Below are positions 9,343 to 17,847 of a DNA stretch of 64,000 nucleotides, piece by piece (position 1 is the first letter of the stretch; every line of letters starts with the position of its first letter). The notes beneath the pieces are model-generated. The model was not told the DNA's origin and searched no databases. It worked only from the letters and a program-made list of their open reading frames with translations. This DNA is from JBKQHQ01 sp052148715 (GTDB lineage Bacteria > Pseudomonadota > Alphaproteobacteria > Rhizobiales > Xanthobacteraceae). The stretch covers positions 1 through 64,000 of the forward strand of contig JBKQHQ010000279.1 of assembly GCA_052148715.1 (NCBI GenBank), read 5' to 3'. Position numbers and translations under genes: made by a program.

Positions 9343-9951
9343 TTAATTGATGAGGCCCTCGGCCTTCATCGCCTCCTGCACCTTGGGCCGTGCCGCGACG
9401 CGCGCGACATAGGCCGTGACGTTGGGCCATTGGCCGAGGTCGATTTCCACGCGCTTCGACCAATTGAGCACGGTGAACAAATAGGCGTCCGCGACCGTGA
9501 ACTTGTCGCCCATCAAGTACTGGCGGCCGGCGAGCTGCTTGTCGAGATAGGCGAATCGGCCGGCCAGGTTTTCCTTGCTGATCGTCTTAAAGGCGTCGGG
9601 CGTGGTCGGGCGAAACAGCGGCCCGAACGACTTGTGCAGCTCCGAGGCGACGAAGTTGAGCCACTCCTGGACGCGATACCGCTCCATGCCGCCCGGCGCC
9701 GGCAACAGACCGGAGGCGGGATTCTTGTCGGCGATGTATTGCACGATGACCGGCCCTTCGGTGAGCTTCTCGCCGTTGTCGAGCAGCAGCACCGGCACCT
9801 GGCCTTTCGGATTGACCTCCCAGAAATCGGCGCCGCTCCTAGTCTTCTTGGCGCGGTTGTCGACCTGCTCGAGCTCGAATTTGCTTCCCGTCTCGCGCAG
9901 CACGATGTGGGGCGAGAGCGAGCACGCGCCGGGGGAGAAATAGAGCTTCAT
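9343..9951 (-). CDS. Glutathione S-transferase
   Basis: This cytosolic protein of 202 residues has the N-terminal thioredoxin-like domain of bacterial beta-type glutathione transferases, starting MKLYFSPGACSLSPHIVLRE, with the VPVLLLDNG segment and its cis-proline. An all-helical C-terminal domain follows, including FTVADAYLFTVLNW. Such enzymes conjugate or reduce electrophiles with glutathione. The frame is open far upstream, but the family start is clearly the ATG at 9949-9951. It is divergent from the sxtJ-like gene across about 250 bases that hold the promoters of both; no further structure was recognised in that gap. Confidence 0.93.
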   Translation of the reverse strand: MKLYFSPGACSLSPHIVLRETGSKFELEQVDNRAKKTRSGADFWEVNPKGQVPVLLLDNGEKLTEGPVIVQYIADKNPASGLLPAPGGMERYRVQEWLNFVASELHKSFGPLFRPTTPDAFKTISKENLAGRFAYLDKQLAGRQYLMGDKFTVADAYLFTVLNWSKRVEIDLGQWPNVTAYVARVAARPKVQEAMKAEGLIN

Positions 9952-10204
9952 GGCATATCTCCTGGTGAACGAAAAAATGCGGCCGGGGTGGATTGATCCT
10001 AGATTGCGCCTTGCGCTGTCAAGCTGGTGCGAATCTTGCGCGCACCCCGGCGCCCAAAGGCAAAATGCCAAGACATACCGAGGACTAACCCACAGCGCAT
10101 GGTCGGCGAGCGGCTGTTGTTCGAACGCCGCCCGTGCTAAATAAGCGGCCGAACGGGCACGGCGGCCGGGCGACGCGCCTTGCCACGCGCAGATGAGAGT
10201 TACC

Positions 10205-10630
10205 ATGGCCTCCTCGCACGAGAACTTCGCGCGTGACGAGAAGCTCAAGCCCGGCTCCGACCGCGGCTTCGGCTTGGTGATCGGCGGCGCCCTGCTGCTC
10301 CTCAGCGTCGTCAAAGGCTGGTCCGGCTCCTGGTGGTGGCCGATCCTCGCCGGCGCGTCGGCCGCCTTCTTCGCCGCCGCCTGGCTCGCGCCGTCGCTGC
10401 TCGCGCCGCTGAACCATCTTTGGTTTCGCTTCGGCTTGCTTCTGCACCGAGTCGTCGGTCCCTTGGTCATGGGACTGATCTATTTCGGCGCCGTCGTGCC
10501 TATCGGCCTCCTCATGCGGCTGTTCGGCCAGCGTCCGATCGCGCCGGGCTTCGACCGCGACGCCAAGAGCTACTGGGTGCCCCGCGCCCACCCGACCCCG
10601 CCGCCGGGCTCGATGGCGAAGCAATATTGA
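10205..10630 (+). CDS. SxtJ-family membrane protein
   Basis: This small 141-residue inner-membrane protein has three or four hydrophobic segments (GLVIGGALLLLSVVKG, WWPILAGASAAFFAAAWLAP, and a third around VVGPLVMGLIYFGAVVPIG). It ends with a conserved-looking soluble tail containing DRDAKSYWVPR. This pattern matches the SxtJ family, found next to carbamoyltransferases in natural-product and polysaccharide loci. The ATG at 10205 is preferred over 10193 because GAGAG sits five bases before it. It precedes a DUF5989 gene by eight bases and a carbamoyltransferase, forming a compact trio. Its molecular role is unknown; a membrane partner for the carbamoylation step is a guess. Confidence 0.82.
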   Translation: MASSHENFARDEKLKPGSDRGFGLVIGGALLLLSVVKGWSGSWWWPILAGASAAFFAAAWLAPSLLAPLNHLWFRFGLLLHRVVGPLVMGLIYFGAVVPIGLLMRLFGQRPIAPGFDRDAKSYWVPRAHPTPPPGSMAKQY

Positions 10631-10638
10631 GGCATCCG

Positions 10639-10788
10639 ATGTCGTTGGTCCGCGAGCTCTTGGAATTTCTTCTGGTGCGCAAGAAGTACTGGCTGATCCC
10701 CATCGTCGCGCTCACCGGCCTGTTCGGCGGCCTCGTGATCCTTGCCAAGGGATCCGCCATCGCGCCGTTCATCTACACCTTGTTCTGA
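10639..10788 (+). CDS. DUF5989-type single-helix membrane peptide
   Basis: This short gene of 49 codons encodes a peptide with a charged N-terminal amphipathic stretch (LLEFLLVRKKYWLIP) and one strong membrane helix. It ends in IAPFIYTLF, typical of DUF5989 proteins. It sits between the SxtJ-like gene and the carbamoyltransferase with gaps of 8 and 18 bases, a conserved arrangement for this family. Its small size makes it easy to miss, but context and codon use support it. Function is unknown; it may anchor or regulate the carbamoyltransferase at the membrane (inference). Confidence 0.8.
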   Translation: MSLVRELLEFLLVRKKYWLIPIVALTGLFGGLVILAKGSAIAPFIYTLF

Positions 10789-10806
10789 TCCGCGCCGGAA
10801 GGCCTG

Positions 10807-12639
10807 ATGCGAATTCTCGGCCTGTCGGCGTACTACCACGATAGCGCGGCCGCGCTCGTGGAGGACGGCCGGGTCGTCGCCGCAGCGCAGGAAGAGCGCT
10901 TCACCCGCAAGAAGCACGACGCCGACTTTCCGCGGCACGCCGTCGCCTACTGCCTGAGCGAGGGCCGCAGCACGCTTGCCGATGTCGACGCCGTGGTGTT
11001 CTACGAAAAGCCGTTCATCAAATTCGAGCGGCTGCTGGAGACCTACCTGTCGACCGTGCCGCACGGGTTGCCGCAGTTCATCACGGCGATGCCGATCTGG
11101 TTGCGCGAAAAGCTGTTCCAGAAGGATCTGATGGTCAAGGAGCTGCGCGCGATCGATGCCGACTTCGACGGCAGCCGGCTGCGCTTCGGCGAGCATCATC
11201 TGAGCCATGCGGCGAGCGCGTTCTATCCGTCGCCGTTCGAGCGGGCGCTGATCCTGACGCTCGACGGGGTCGGCGAGTGGACAACCACGTCGGCCGCGCT
11301 CGGCCGCGACGAGCGCATCGAGGTGCTCAAGGAGCTGCATTTCCCGCACTCGCTCGGCCTGCTCTACTCCGCCTTCACCTATTACACCGGGTTCAAGGTC
11401 AATTCCGGCGAATACAAGCTGATGGGGCTGGCGCCCTACGGCGAGCCGAAGCACGTGAACCTCATTCTCGAGCACCTGATCGACCTCAAACCGGACGGGA
11501 GCTTTCGGCTCAACCAGGATTATTTCGCCTACATGACCGGCTTCACCATGACCAACAGCCGCTTCGAGGCTTTGTTTGGTGAGCCGGTACGGCGGCCGGA
11601 AGCGCGGCTCACGTCGTTCCACATGGACATCGCGGCGTCCATTCAAGCGGTGACCGAGGAGGTCGTGCTGCGGCTCGCGCGCTCGCTCGCCGCCGAGACC
11701 GGCGAGCGCAAGCTGTGCCTCGCCGGGGGCGTGGCGTTGAACTGCGTCGCCAACGGCAAGCTCAGCCGCGCCGGCACCTTCGACGATATCTGGGTGCAGC
11801 CGGCGGCCGGCGACGCCGGCGGCGCGCTCGGCGCGGCGCTTGCCGCCTATCATCTGGAATTCAGCCAGAAGCGGGTTACCTCGAACTCGCTCGACGCGAT
11901 GTCGGGTGCCTATCTCGGGCCGGCCTATCCGGCCGACGAGGTCGCAACGCGCCTCACCGTGGCCGGCGCCCGCTTTCACCGCCTCGGCGATGACGACCTC
12001 TACGGCGCGACGGTCGATGCGCTCACCGCCGAAAAGGCGGTCGGCTGGTTTCAAGGACGCATGGAGTTCGGACCGCGGGCGCTCGGCAATCGCTCGATCC
12101 TCGCCGATCCGCGCAGCCCGGTGATGCAGCGGACCTTGAACCTTCGGGTCAAGTGCCGCGAATCTTTCAGGCCCTTCGCGCCGGCGGTGCTGGCCGAGGA
12201 CGTGGCCGAGTGGTTCGAGCGCGACCGCCCCTCCCCTTACATGCTGTTCGTTGCCGACGTGCAACGCAAGCGGCAGCGGCCGATGAGTGCCGACGAGCAG
12301 GCGCTGTTCGGCATCGACAAGCTCAACGTCGTGCGCTCGGAGATCCCGGCCGTCACCCATGTCGACTACTCGGCGCGGCTGCAGACCGTCCACGCCGAGA
12401 CCAACCCGCGATTCCACGCGCTGCTGACGCGGTTCAAGGCCAAGACCGGTTGTCCGGTGCTGGTCAATACGAGCTTCAACGTGCGCGGCGAGCCGATCGT
12501 CTGCACGCCGGAGGACGCGTTCCGCTGCTTCATGGGCACGGATATCGAGATGCTGGTCGCCGGCGACTGCGTGCTGCGCAAGGAGGAGCAGGACCAAGGC
12601 CTGCGCATCGAATACAAGGACGAATTCGAATTGGACTGA
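10807..12639 (+). CDS. Carbamoyltransferase (NodU/CmcH/HypF-like fold)
   Basis: This 610-residue enzyme is expected to transfer a carbamoyl group from carbamoyl phosphate, through an adenylate, to a hydroxyl of a sugar or other metabolite. The N-terminal Kae1-like domain starts ILGLSAYYHDSAAALVEDG and has the metal-binding HHLSHAASAF segment (about residue 133). The middle contains LCLAGGVALNCVANGK. The C-terminal carbamoyltransferase domain has GRMEFGPRALGNRSILADPR and a VNTSFNVRGEPIV segment. Length fits the family. Together with the SxtJ and DUF5989 genes and the upstream glycosyltransferases it most likely decorates a surface glycan or exported glycolipid. The acceptor is unknown. Confidence 0.93.
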   Translation: MRILGLSAYYHDSAAALVEDGRVVAAAQEERFTRKKHDADFPRHAVAYCLSEGRSTLADVDAVVFYEKPFIKFERLLETYLSTVPHGLPQFITAMPIWLREKLFQKDLMVKELRAIDADFDGSRLRFGEHHLSHAASAFYPSPFERALILTLDGVGEWTTTSAALGRDERIEVLKELHFPHSLGLLYSAFTYYTGFKVNSGEYKLMGLAPYGEPKHVNLILEHLIDLKPDGSFRLNQDYFAYMTGFTMTNSRFEALFGEPVRRPEARLTSFHMDIAASIQAVTEEVVLRLARSLAAETGERKLCLAGGVALNCVANGKLSRAGTFDDIWVQPAAGDAGGALGAALAAYHLEFSQKRVTSNSLDAMSGAYLGPAYPADEVATRLTVAGARFHRLGDDDLYGATVDALTAEKAVGWFQGRMEFGPRALGNRSILADPRSPVMQRTLNLRVKCRESFRPFAPAVLAEDVAEWFERDRPSPYMLFVADVQRKRQRPMSADEQALFGIDKLNVVRSEIPAVTHVDYSARLQTVHAETNPRFHALLTRFKAKTGCPVLVNTSFNVRGEPIVCTPEDAFRCFMGTDIEMLVAGDCVLRKEEQDQGLRIEYKDEFELD

Positions 12640-12710
12640 GGGTGTTTCGAGGTTCTTGACCGCGGGCAAACCTCTTCCTCCCGATGCACGAGAAGGAGTA
12701 TTATTTCCTT

Positions 12711-12941
12711 ATGACGAAACTCCTAGACCAGGCGCTTGAGGTTGTGCGCGGCCTGCCGCCGGACGCCCAGGACGACATTGCCCGTCTTCTTCTTCAGCTT
12801 GCCGGCGACGACGAGTCCACGCCCTTAGAGCTCTCGCCCCAAGAACGCGCCGCCATAGCTGCTTCCAAAGCCGCCGCCGCCCGCGGTGAATTCGCGACCG
12901 AGGAACAAGTGCGGGCCGTTTGGGCGAAACAAGGGCGGTGA
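12711..12941 (+). CDS. Antitoxin of a RelE/ParE-type toxin-antitoxin pair
   Basis: This 76-residue acidic protein starts MTKLLDQALEVVRGLPPD and ends with an EEQVRAVWAKQGR tail. The layout is an N-terminal helical part and a C-terminal toxin-binding tail with SPQERAAIAASKAAAARGEF, as in many small rhizobial addiction antitoxins. It would neutralise the downstream toxin and probably repress its own promoter. The frame opens at 12684, but the ATG at 12711 gives the family-like N-terminus. Its stop overlaps the toxin GTG by four bases (GTGA), a classic toxin-antitoxin arrangement. Confidence 0.8.
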   Translation: MTKLLDQALEVVRGLPPDAQDDIARLLLQLAGDDESTPLELSPQERAAIAASKAAAARGEFATEEQVRAVWAKQGR

Positions 12942-13231
12942 AGCTCCGCTACACCCTTCCCGCCCTTGCCGATCTCAGCTCGGTACTCGACGACGTTGCC
13001 GCCCAATCCCCGCAAGGTGCGAAACGTGTTCGGGCCCGCATCCAAGCAATCATCGATCTTCTAGTGGTCTACCCTCGCATGGGCACGCGCACGAACGACC
13101 CAATCATTCGCCGTTTGACAACCGCACCTTACCCCTATCTCGTCTTCTATGAGGTCGCCGAGACCGAGATCATAATACATGCTGTGCGCCATGCGGCTCG
13201 CGATCCTTCCGGGATGCCGGGCTCTGCCTAG
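12938..13231 (+). CDS. RelE/ParE superfamily toxin
   Basis: This 97-residue basic protein starts at the GTG at 12938 (VKLRYTLPALADL). It shows the RelE/ParE pattern: helical N-terminus, ARIQAIIDLLVVYPRMGTR, then strands RLTTAPYPYLVFYEV and EIIIHAVRHAARD. Such toxins either cleave mRNA at the ribosome (RelE) or poison gyrase (ParE); the H-x3-R pair in the last strand resembles ParE-type members, but sequence alone does not decide. It overlaps the antitoxin by four bases. Confidence 0.85.
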   Translation: MKLRYTLPALADLSSVLDDVAAQSPQGAKRVRARIQAIIDLLVVYPRMGTRTNDPIIRRLTTAPYPYLVFYEVAETEIIIHAVRHAARDPSGMPGSA

Positions 13232-13300
13232 GCGGGCGCCTCAGCATGAAGCAAGCGCCCTCACCGTTCAGGGCGACCAAGCGATCGCGGGAGAGAGGAC

Positions 13301-14017
13301 ATGACGGATGGTATCGCGCAGCCTGCCCGGTCTGTGATATTGACGCTCGGCTTCATTGCCTTCGCTGGCCTCGGCTCGACGCCGACCTTGGCGCAGTCCA
13401 CCCAATCTCCATCGACCATCGGGGGTACCATGGCGTCGGACATCGATCCGCAATCGGGATTTCGGCTGCCGCTGCCGAAGCGCGAGGATTTGGACGAGGT
13501 GGGCAAGCAAGCCTACGACCGAGGCGCTACGCCAGGGAAAACCATTGCCGGATTGCAGGGACCGGCCGGGATCCAACTCTACAGCCCGAAGACGATCGAG
13601 CATCAACAGGGGCTCAACAGATATCTTCGGTTCGAGGCCGGGTTCAGCCCGCGCGTGCGCGAGATCGCGATCCTGACGACGGCCCGCGAGATGGACAGCC
13701 AGTTCGAATGGGTGGCGCACGAGCCGGAGGCCCTGAAGGAAGGCGTCGAGCAGACCGTGATCGACGTCATCAAGCATCGCCGCAGCACCGAGAACCTGAG
13801 CGAAACCGATGCGACCGTCATCGAGCTCGGCCGGCAGATTTGGCGCGACCACAAGGTGACGCCGCAGACCTTCGCGCGCGCCAAGGCGCTGTTCGGTCCG
13901 AACCAGCTGGTCGATCTGGTCCTGCTGATGGGCAACTACGCCGGCACGGCGGCGCTACTCACCACCTTCGACATGCAGCTGCATGCCGGGAAGAAGCCGC
14001 TACTGCCGATTCCCTAA
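13301..14017 (+). CDS. Carboxymuconolactone decarboxylase-like (AhpD-fold) protein, exported
   Basis: The 238-residue product begins with a signal-peptide-like segment ending in STPTLAQ near residue 32. It is followed by an all-helical carboxymuconolactone-decarboxylase-like region containing LRFEAGFSPRVREIAILTTA and EWVAHEPEAL. AhpD-fold proteins are either peroxidase reductants with a CxxC or ring-cleavage decarboxylases. Here the redox CxxC is absent and no cysteine occurs in the core, so a peroxidase role is unlikely. GAGAGGAC precedes the ATG. It lies upstream of the NitT-type importer with a 170-base gap in which nothing further was recognised. The substrate is unknown. Confidence 0.8.
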   Translation: MTDGIAQPARSVILTLGFIAFAGLGSTPTLAQSTQSPSTIGGTMASDIDPQSGFRLPLPKREDLDEVGKQAYDRGATPGKTIAGLQGPAGIQLYSPKTIEHQQGLNRYLRFEAGFSPRVREIAILTTAREMDSQFEWVAHEPEALKEGVEQTVIDVIKHRRSTENLSETDATVIELGRQIWRDHKVTPQTFARAKALFGPNQLVDLVLLMGNYAGTAALLTTFDMQLHAGKKPLLPIP

Positions 14018-14187
14018 AGCCCACTGGTATCGTCCCGACGTTGCCTCTTTTGGCGCCATGGCGATGCCGGGCTAGGCAAAATGGACCTTACCAACGCCGG
14101 GGCCGTACGCGGGCCTTCCGTGCGGAAGCATGGCGCTGGCATAGGCTTTGCAGCCACGATGTCTCAATCCTGCATGAGAGCTCGTTC

Positions 14188-15138
14188 ATGATCCGTCGCC
14201 GCGAATTCTTGGTGGGCGCTGGTGCCGCGGCCTTCGCTGGCCCCAACATCGTGCGGGCGCAACAGCCGACCGTCATCAAGATGGGGGCGCTAAAGCTCAT
14301 CCATTCCATTGCGCCGTATTTCTACGACCGCTTCACGCCCGCGGGCTACAAGGTCGAAGTCATTCCGTTCGAGAGCCCCACAGAGGGCAAGAACGCGGTC
14401 GTCACGAAATCGGTCGACTTCGGGATGTTCGGGATCGCCGCCGCCATTCTCGGGGCTGCCGCCGGTGAGCCGATCGTCGTCATTGCCAGCGCCTGCAATC
14501 GCGGCATGGCGGTGATCGCTGCCAAGGACTCACCTATCGCCTCGATCAAGGATCTGGCGGGGAAGCGCGTCGCCATTTGGCCGGGCTCGACCCAGGAAGT
14601 ATTCATCCTTGAGCGCCTGCGCATGGAGGGGATGTCGGTCAAGGACATCGTCCCGGTACGCGTCTCCTTCAGCGAGATGCATATCGCGCTCGCACGCGGC
14701 GATGTCGACGCCTATGTGGGCGCCGAGCCGGGCCCGGGCGTCAGCCTCGCTTCCGGCATCGGCAAGCTCGTCGAATATCCCTACGGCACGGCCATGGGAT
14801 CGTTGAACATGATCTTCGGCGCCCACCGCGACACGCTCGCTGAGCGGCCCGAGATCACCAAGGTGATCCTCGGCATCCATCGCCGCGCGTCGGAATTCGC
14901 CATGAAGAATCCGGACGAGATGGCCGCCATGGCGGTGGCCCGGCTGGGGCAGAAGAGGGACGCCGTTGCGGCGGCCGTGCCTAATGTCGAGCTCACCTGG
15001 CGCTTCGGCCCAACCGAGACGCAGCAGAGCAAGACCTACGCCGAGCACATGCTTGAACTGAAGCAGATCAAGCAACTGCCGGACTTCGCGACGTTCTTCG
15101 ACACGCGCTTCGTCGACGAGGTCGCCAAACAAGCGTGA
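14188..15138 (+). CDS. NitT/TauT-type ABC importer, substrate-binding protein
   Basis: This periplasmic binding protein of 316 residues carries a Tat-like leader with RRREFLVGAGAAAFAG and cleavage after IVRAQ. The mature part resembles the SsuA/THI5-like family, with KSVDFGMFGIAAAILGAAAGE and IKDLAGKRVAIWPGS followed by a second lobe. Such proteins bind sulfonates, nitrate, thiamine precursors or aromatic acids. Only part of a longer open frame (back to 13246) is used; the ATG at 14188 puts the leader at the N-terminus. Its stop overlaps the permease start as GTGA, so it heads a three-gene importer operon. Confidence 0.9.
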   Translation: MIRRREFLVGAGAAAFAGPNIVRAQQPTVIKMGALKLIHSIAPYFYDRFTPAGYKVEVIPFESPTEGKNAVVTKSVDFGMFGIAAAILGAAAGEPIVVIASACNRGMAVIAAKDSPIASIKDLAGKRVAIWPGSTQEVFILERLRMEGMSVKDIVPVRVSFSEMHIALARGDVDAYVGAEPGPGVSLASGIGKLVEYPYGTAMGSLNMIFGAHRDTLAERPEITKVILGIHRRASEFAMKNPDEMAAMAVARLGQKRDAVAAAVPNVELTWRFGPTETQQSKTYAEHMLELKQIKQLPDFATFFDTRFVDEVAKQA

Positions 15139-15992
15139 GCGCGTCCACTGACATTGATGAGTCAAGCTTGGTCGTGGCGCCGCAAGGCGCGGCACGGCAG
15201 CAGCTATCGTTGTGGCAGCGCGTCCGCGGCCCGGCGCTCGCGCTCGCTTTTCCGCTGGCCGTCATGGTTGCATGGCATTTTTCGACCTTCGGCAGGAAAT
15301 ACAGTCTCATCCCGCCGCCCAGCGAGGTGGCGCTCGCGCTCTATGACCTCACGTTCGGCGGCATCAATGACGATGCCTTCAGCGCGACCCTGCATGTGCA
15401 CCTGCTCGCTTCCATGAGCCGGGTGTACGGCGGGTTCGCCCTCGCCTTGCTGATCGCGCTGCCGCTCGGATTGATGATCGGACGAATTCCTTTCGTGCGG
15501 CAATTGATCGATCCGACCTTGCAGGTGCTGCGGCCGATTCCGGTCACCGCATGGTTGCCGCTGGCCATGATCCTGTTCGGGCTTGGTCCGAAGTCCGCGT
15601 TCTTTCTCGTGTCTCTTGGCGCCTTCTATCCGGTGCTGCTCAATACGATCTTCGGCGTGCGCTCGGTCGATCCGCGGCTGTTTGAGGCCGCCAGCATGTT
15701 GGGCTGCCGCGGCACGGCGCAATTCTACAAGGTGGTGCTGCCGGCGAGCCTGCCGGCGATTTTCACCGGCCTGCGCCTGGGCTTGGGCTTCGCCTGGGTC
15801 GTCATCGTGGTCGGCGAGATGACCGGGGTGCAGACCGGCCTCGGCGCCATCATCATGGAGGCGCGCCAGCTTTCCCGCACCGAGATCGTGATCTGCGGCA
15901 TGATCGTCATCGGCGTCGCGGGCTTCCTGTCGGATCGGCTGGTGATGCTGCTCGGCCAATGGCTGCTGCGCTGGAGCCCGACCCATGGCTAA
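15135..15992 (+). CDS. NitT/TauT-type ABC importer, permease
   Basis: This inner-membrane permease of 285 residues has about six helices. It carries the cytoplasmic EAA loop that docks the ATPase, seen as EAASMLGCRGTAQFYKVVLP. The LQVLRPIPVTAWLPLAMILFG segment is typical of the SsuC/TauC family. It starts with GTG overlapping the binding-protein stop by four bases and its 3' end overlaps the ATPase gene by eight bases, so the three are translated together. Confidence 0.93.
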   Translation: MSASTDIDESSLVVAPQGAARQQLSLWQRVRGPALALAFPLAVMVAWHFSTFGRKYSLIPPPSEVALALYDLTFGGINDDAFSATLHVHLLASMSRVYGGFALALLIALPLGLMIGRIPFVRQLIDPTLQVLRPIPVTAWLPLAMILFGLGPKSAFFLVSLGAFYPVLLNTIFGVRSVDPRLFEAASMLGCRGTAQFYKVVLPASLPAIFTGLRLGLGFAWVVIVVGEMTGVQTGLGAIIMEARQLSRTEIVICGMIVIGVAGFLSDRLVMLLGQWLLRWSPTHG

Positions 15993-16764
15993 AGCGACGA
16001 TGCCGATCCTCGAGCTCAAGGGCGTGTGCAAGCAGTTCGAGTTTAACGGCGAGCGGATCGACGCGCTGCGCGACGCCGATCTGCGCGTAGCCAAGGGCGA
16101 GTTCATCTGTCTCATCGGCGCCTCCGGCTGCGGGAAATCGACCCTGCTGCGCATCGTCGCCGGGTTCGAGCAGGCGACGCGCGGACAGGCGCTGATGTGG
16201 CGGACGCCGATCACGGGTCCAGCGCCCGATCGTGGTATGGTTTTTCAGGACTACGGGCTGTTTCCCTGGCTGACGGTTCGCCGCAACATCGCCTTCGGCC
16301 CGGTCGCGCGCGGCCGGCCGGCGAACGAGGTCAAGGACACGGTCGAGCGCTTTCTGGCGCTCGTCGGGCTGCAGCGGTTCGCCGACGCCTATCCGCACCA
16401 ACTCTCCGGCGGCATGAAGCAGCGGGTCGCCATTGCGCGCGTGCTCGCCAACGATGCCGAGATCGTGCTGATGGACGAGCCGTTCGGCGCGCTCGATGCC
16501 ATGACGCGCGAGCGGCTGCAGGACGAGCTCCTCGAGATCTGGCAACGCACCGGCCTCACCGTCCTGTTCGTCACCCACGCCATCGAGGAGGCGATCTTTC
16601 TCGCCGACCGCGTGGTGGTGATGTCGCCGGGGCCCGGCCGCATCGATACCGAGCGGACCATCGAGCTTCCGCGCCCGCGCGACGTATCGGCGCCGGATTT
16701 CAACGACATTCGCCGCGAGCTGGCGCACCAACTGCATAGCCATCATGCCAAGAGGGCGGCCTGA
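15985..16764 (+). CDS. NitT/TauT-type ABC importer, ATP-binding protein
   Basis: This 259-residue cytosolic ATPase powers the adjacent permease. It shows Walker A GASGCGKSTLLRIVAG, Q-loop MVFQDYGLFPWLTV, signature LSGGMKQRVAIARVLA, Walker B IVLMDEPFGALDAMTR and the H-loop segment FVTHAIEEAIFLADR. Length and motifs match SsuB/TauB proteins. It overlaps the permease stop by eight bases. The transported compound cannot be named, since this subfamily includes importers for sulfonates, nitrate and aromatic carboxylates. Confidence 0.94.
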   Translation: MAKATMPILELKGVCKQFEFNGERIDALRDADLRVAKGEFICLIGASGCGKSTLLRIVAGFEQATRGQALMWRTPITGPAPDRGMVFQDYGLFPWLTVRRNIAFGPVARGRPANEVKDTVERFLALVGLQRFADAYPHQLSGGMKQRVAIARVLANDAEIVLMDEPFGALDAMTRERLQDELLEIWQRTGLTVLFVTHAIEEAIFLADRVVVMSPGPGRIDTERTIELPRPRDVSAPDFNDIRRELAHQLHSHHAKRAA

Positions 16765-16868
16765 CGCACAGCGGCCTTGCCATTGTGCGCTGACTCGGGA
16801 ACTGTGTCGGGCACGTCGCTTCCCTACCGCCGGTGGCGAAGCGAGCAGTCGCGCGCGAGCCTCTGACC

Positions 16869-17720
16869 ATGCCGACACCTGCCAAAGACGCCGTCTGGCG
16901 CGGCATGAGCCGCGCCGAGCTCGACGTGGCCTACAACAACAGCGAGCACGTGGCCGATAGCGCCGCGAGGCTCGCCGACTTTACCGAGCGCAGCGCGCGG
17001 CTGCGCGAAAAGCACCCCCGCCTCATCGACCTCGCTTACGGCGAGCGGCCGCGCAACTGCATTGATATTTTTCCCTGCGGCGAGGCCGACGCACCGCTGT
17101 TCGTCTTCATCCATGGCGGCTATTGGCAGCGTAACTCGAAGGAAGTGTTCAGCTGCATGGCGCAAGCGCCGATGGCGCACGGCTTCGACGTCGCATTGCC
17201 CGGCTACACGCTCGCTCCCGACGCCTCGTTGACCGAAATCGTCGCCGAGATCCGTTCGGCGATCCGTTGGCTGCGCCGCGAAGGCCCCCGGCACGGCATC
17301 GTGCGCGGCCGCATGATCGTCGGCGGCTGGTCGGCCGGTGGCCATCTGACGACGATGACGCTCGACATGCCGGAGGTGGATGCGGGCTTCCCGATCAGCG
17401 GAGTTTTCGATGTCGCGCCGTGCCGGCTCAATTACGTGAACGAGAAGCTCAAGCTAACGGCCGAGGAAGCTGACGCCCTGAGCCCGCTCACCCATTTGCC
17501 GAGCAAGGCCGGACCGTTGAGCTTGTCCTACGGGACCTCCGAGCTGCCCGAGTTCCAGCGCCAGTCGCAAGCTTATTTCCAGGCCTGGACCGACGCCGGG
17601 CTCGATGGGGTCATCACTCCCCTCGAAGGCCACAACCACTTTTCAATTTTAGAAGAGCTCGCCACACCAGATGGGCGCCTCACGACTGCGTTATGCGCGC
17701 TGTACGGTCAAACAAAGTAG
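16869..17720 (+). CDS. Alpha/beta hydrolase, carboxylesterase / kynurenine-formamidase-like
   Basis: This 283-residue hydrolase has the oxyanion-hole motif HGGYWQ and the nucleophile elbow GWSAGGH (G-x-S-x-G), with a candidate catalytic His in EGHNHFSILEEL near the C-terminus. HGGYW and the overall length resemble BD-FAE-type esterases and kynurenine formamidases. No signal peptide is present, so it is cytosolic. The ATG at 16869 was chosen over a GTG at 16833 in the same frame. It follows the NitT-type importer by about 100 bases in the same direction and may act on an imported ester or amide (inference). Confidence 0.85.
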   Translation: MPTPAKDAVWRGMSRAELDVAYNNSEHVADSAARLADFTERSARLREKHPRLIDLAYGERPRNCIDIFPCGEADAPLFVFIHGGYWQRNSKEVFSCMAQAPMAHGFDVALPGYTLAPDASLTEIVAEIRSAIRWLRREGPRHGIVRGRMIVGGWSAGGHLTTMTLDMPEVDAGFPISGVFDVAPCRLNYVNEKLKLTAEEADALSPLTHLPSKAGPLSLSYGTSELPEFQRQSQAYFQAWTDAGLDGVITPLEGHNHFSILEELATPDGRLTTALCALYGQTK

Positions 17721-17847
17721 CCGGCCCGAACCCAAACGCGACATCTGGAACATCGGTCCGCGTGCCCTGGGTGCAAGTCCGGTTTCCCAAGTGGGCCGAA
17801 GTCCTCAGACGCTCGGCGTGACAAGAATCAAGAATAGCGTCGGCCGT

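Noticed and set aside
10570..12669. 699-codon open frame opposite the carbamoyltransferase
   Set aside because: It mirrors the strongly conserved carbamoyltransferase gene, is rich in Arg/His/Gln without any family motif, and arises from the high GC content.
13246..14187. Long N-terminal extension of the NitT-type binding protein frame
   Set aside because: It overlaps the decarboxylase-like gene in another frame, and the Tat-type leader at 14188 marks the true start.
17721..17847. Possible tRNA-like or structured RNA segment (GGTGCAAGTCCGG...)
   Set aside because: No cloverleaf, anticodon arm or T-loop consensus could be formed; it looks like ordinary intergenic DNA between convergent genes.
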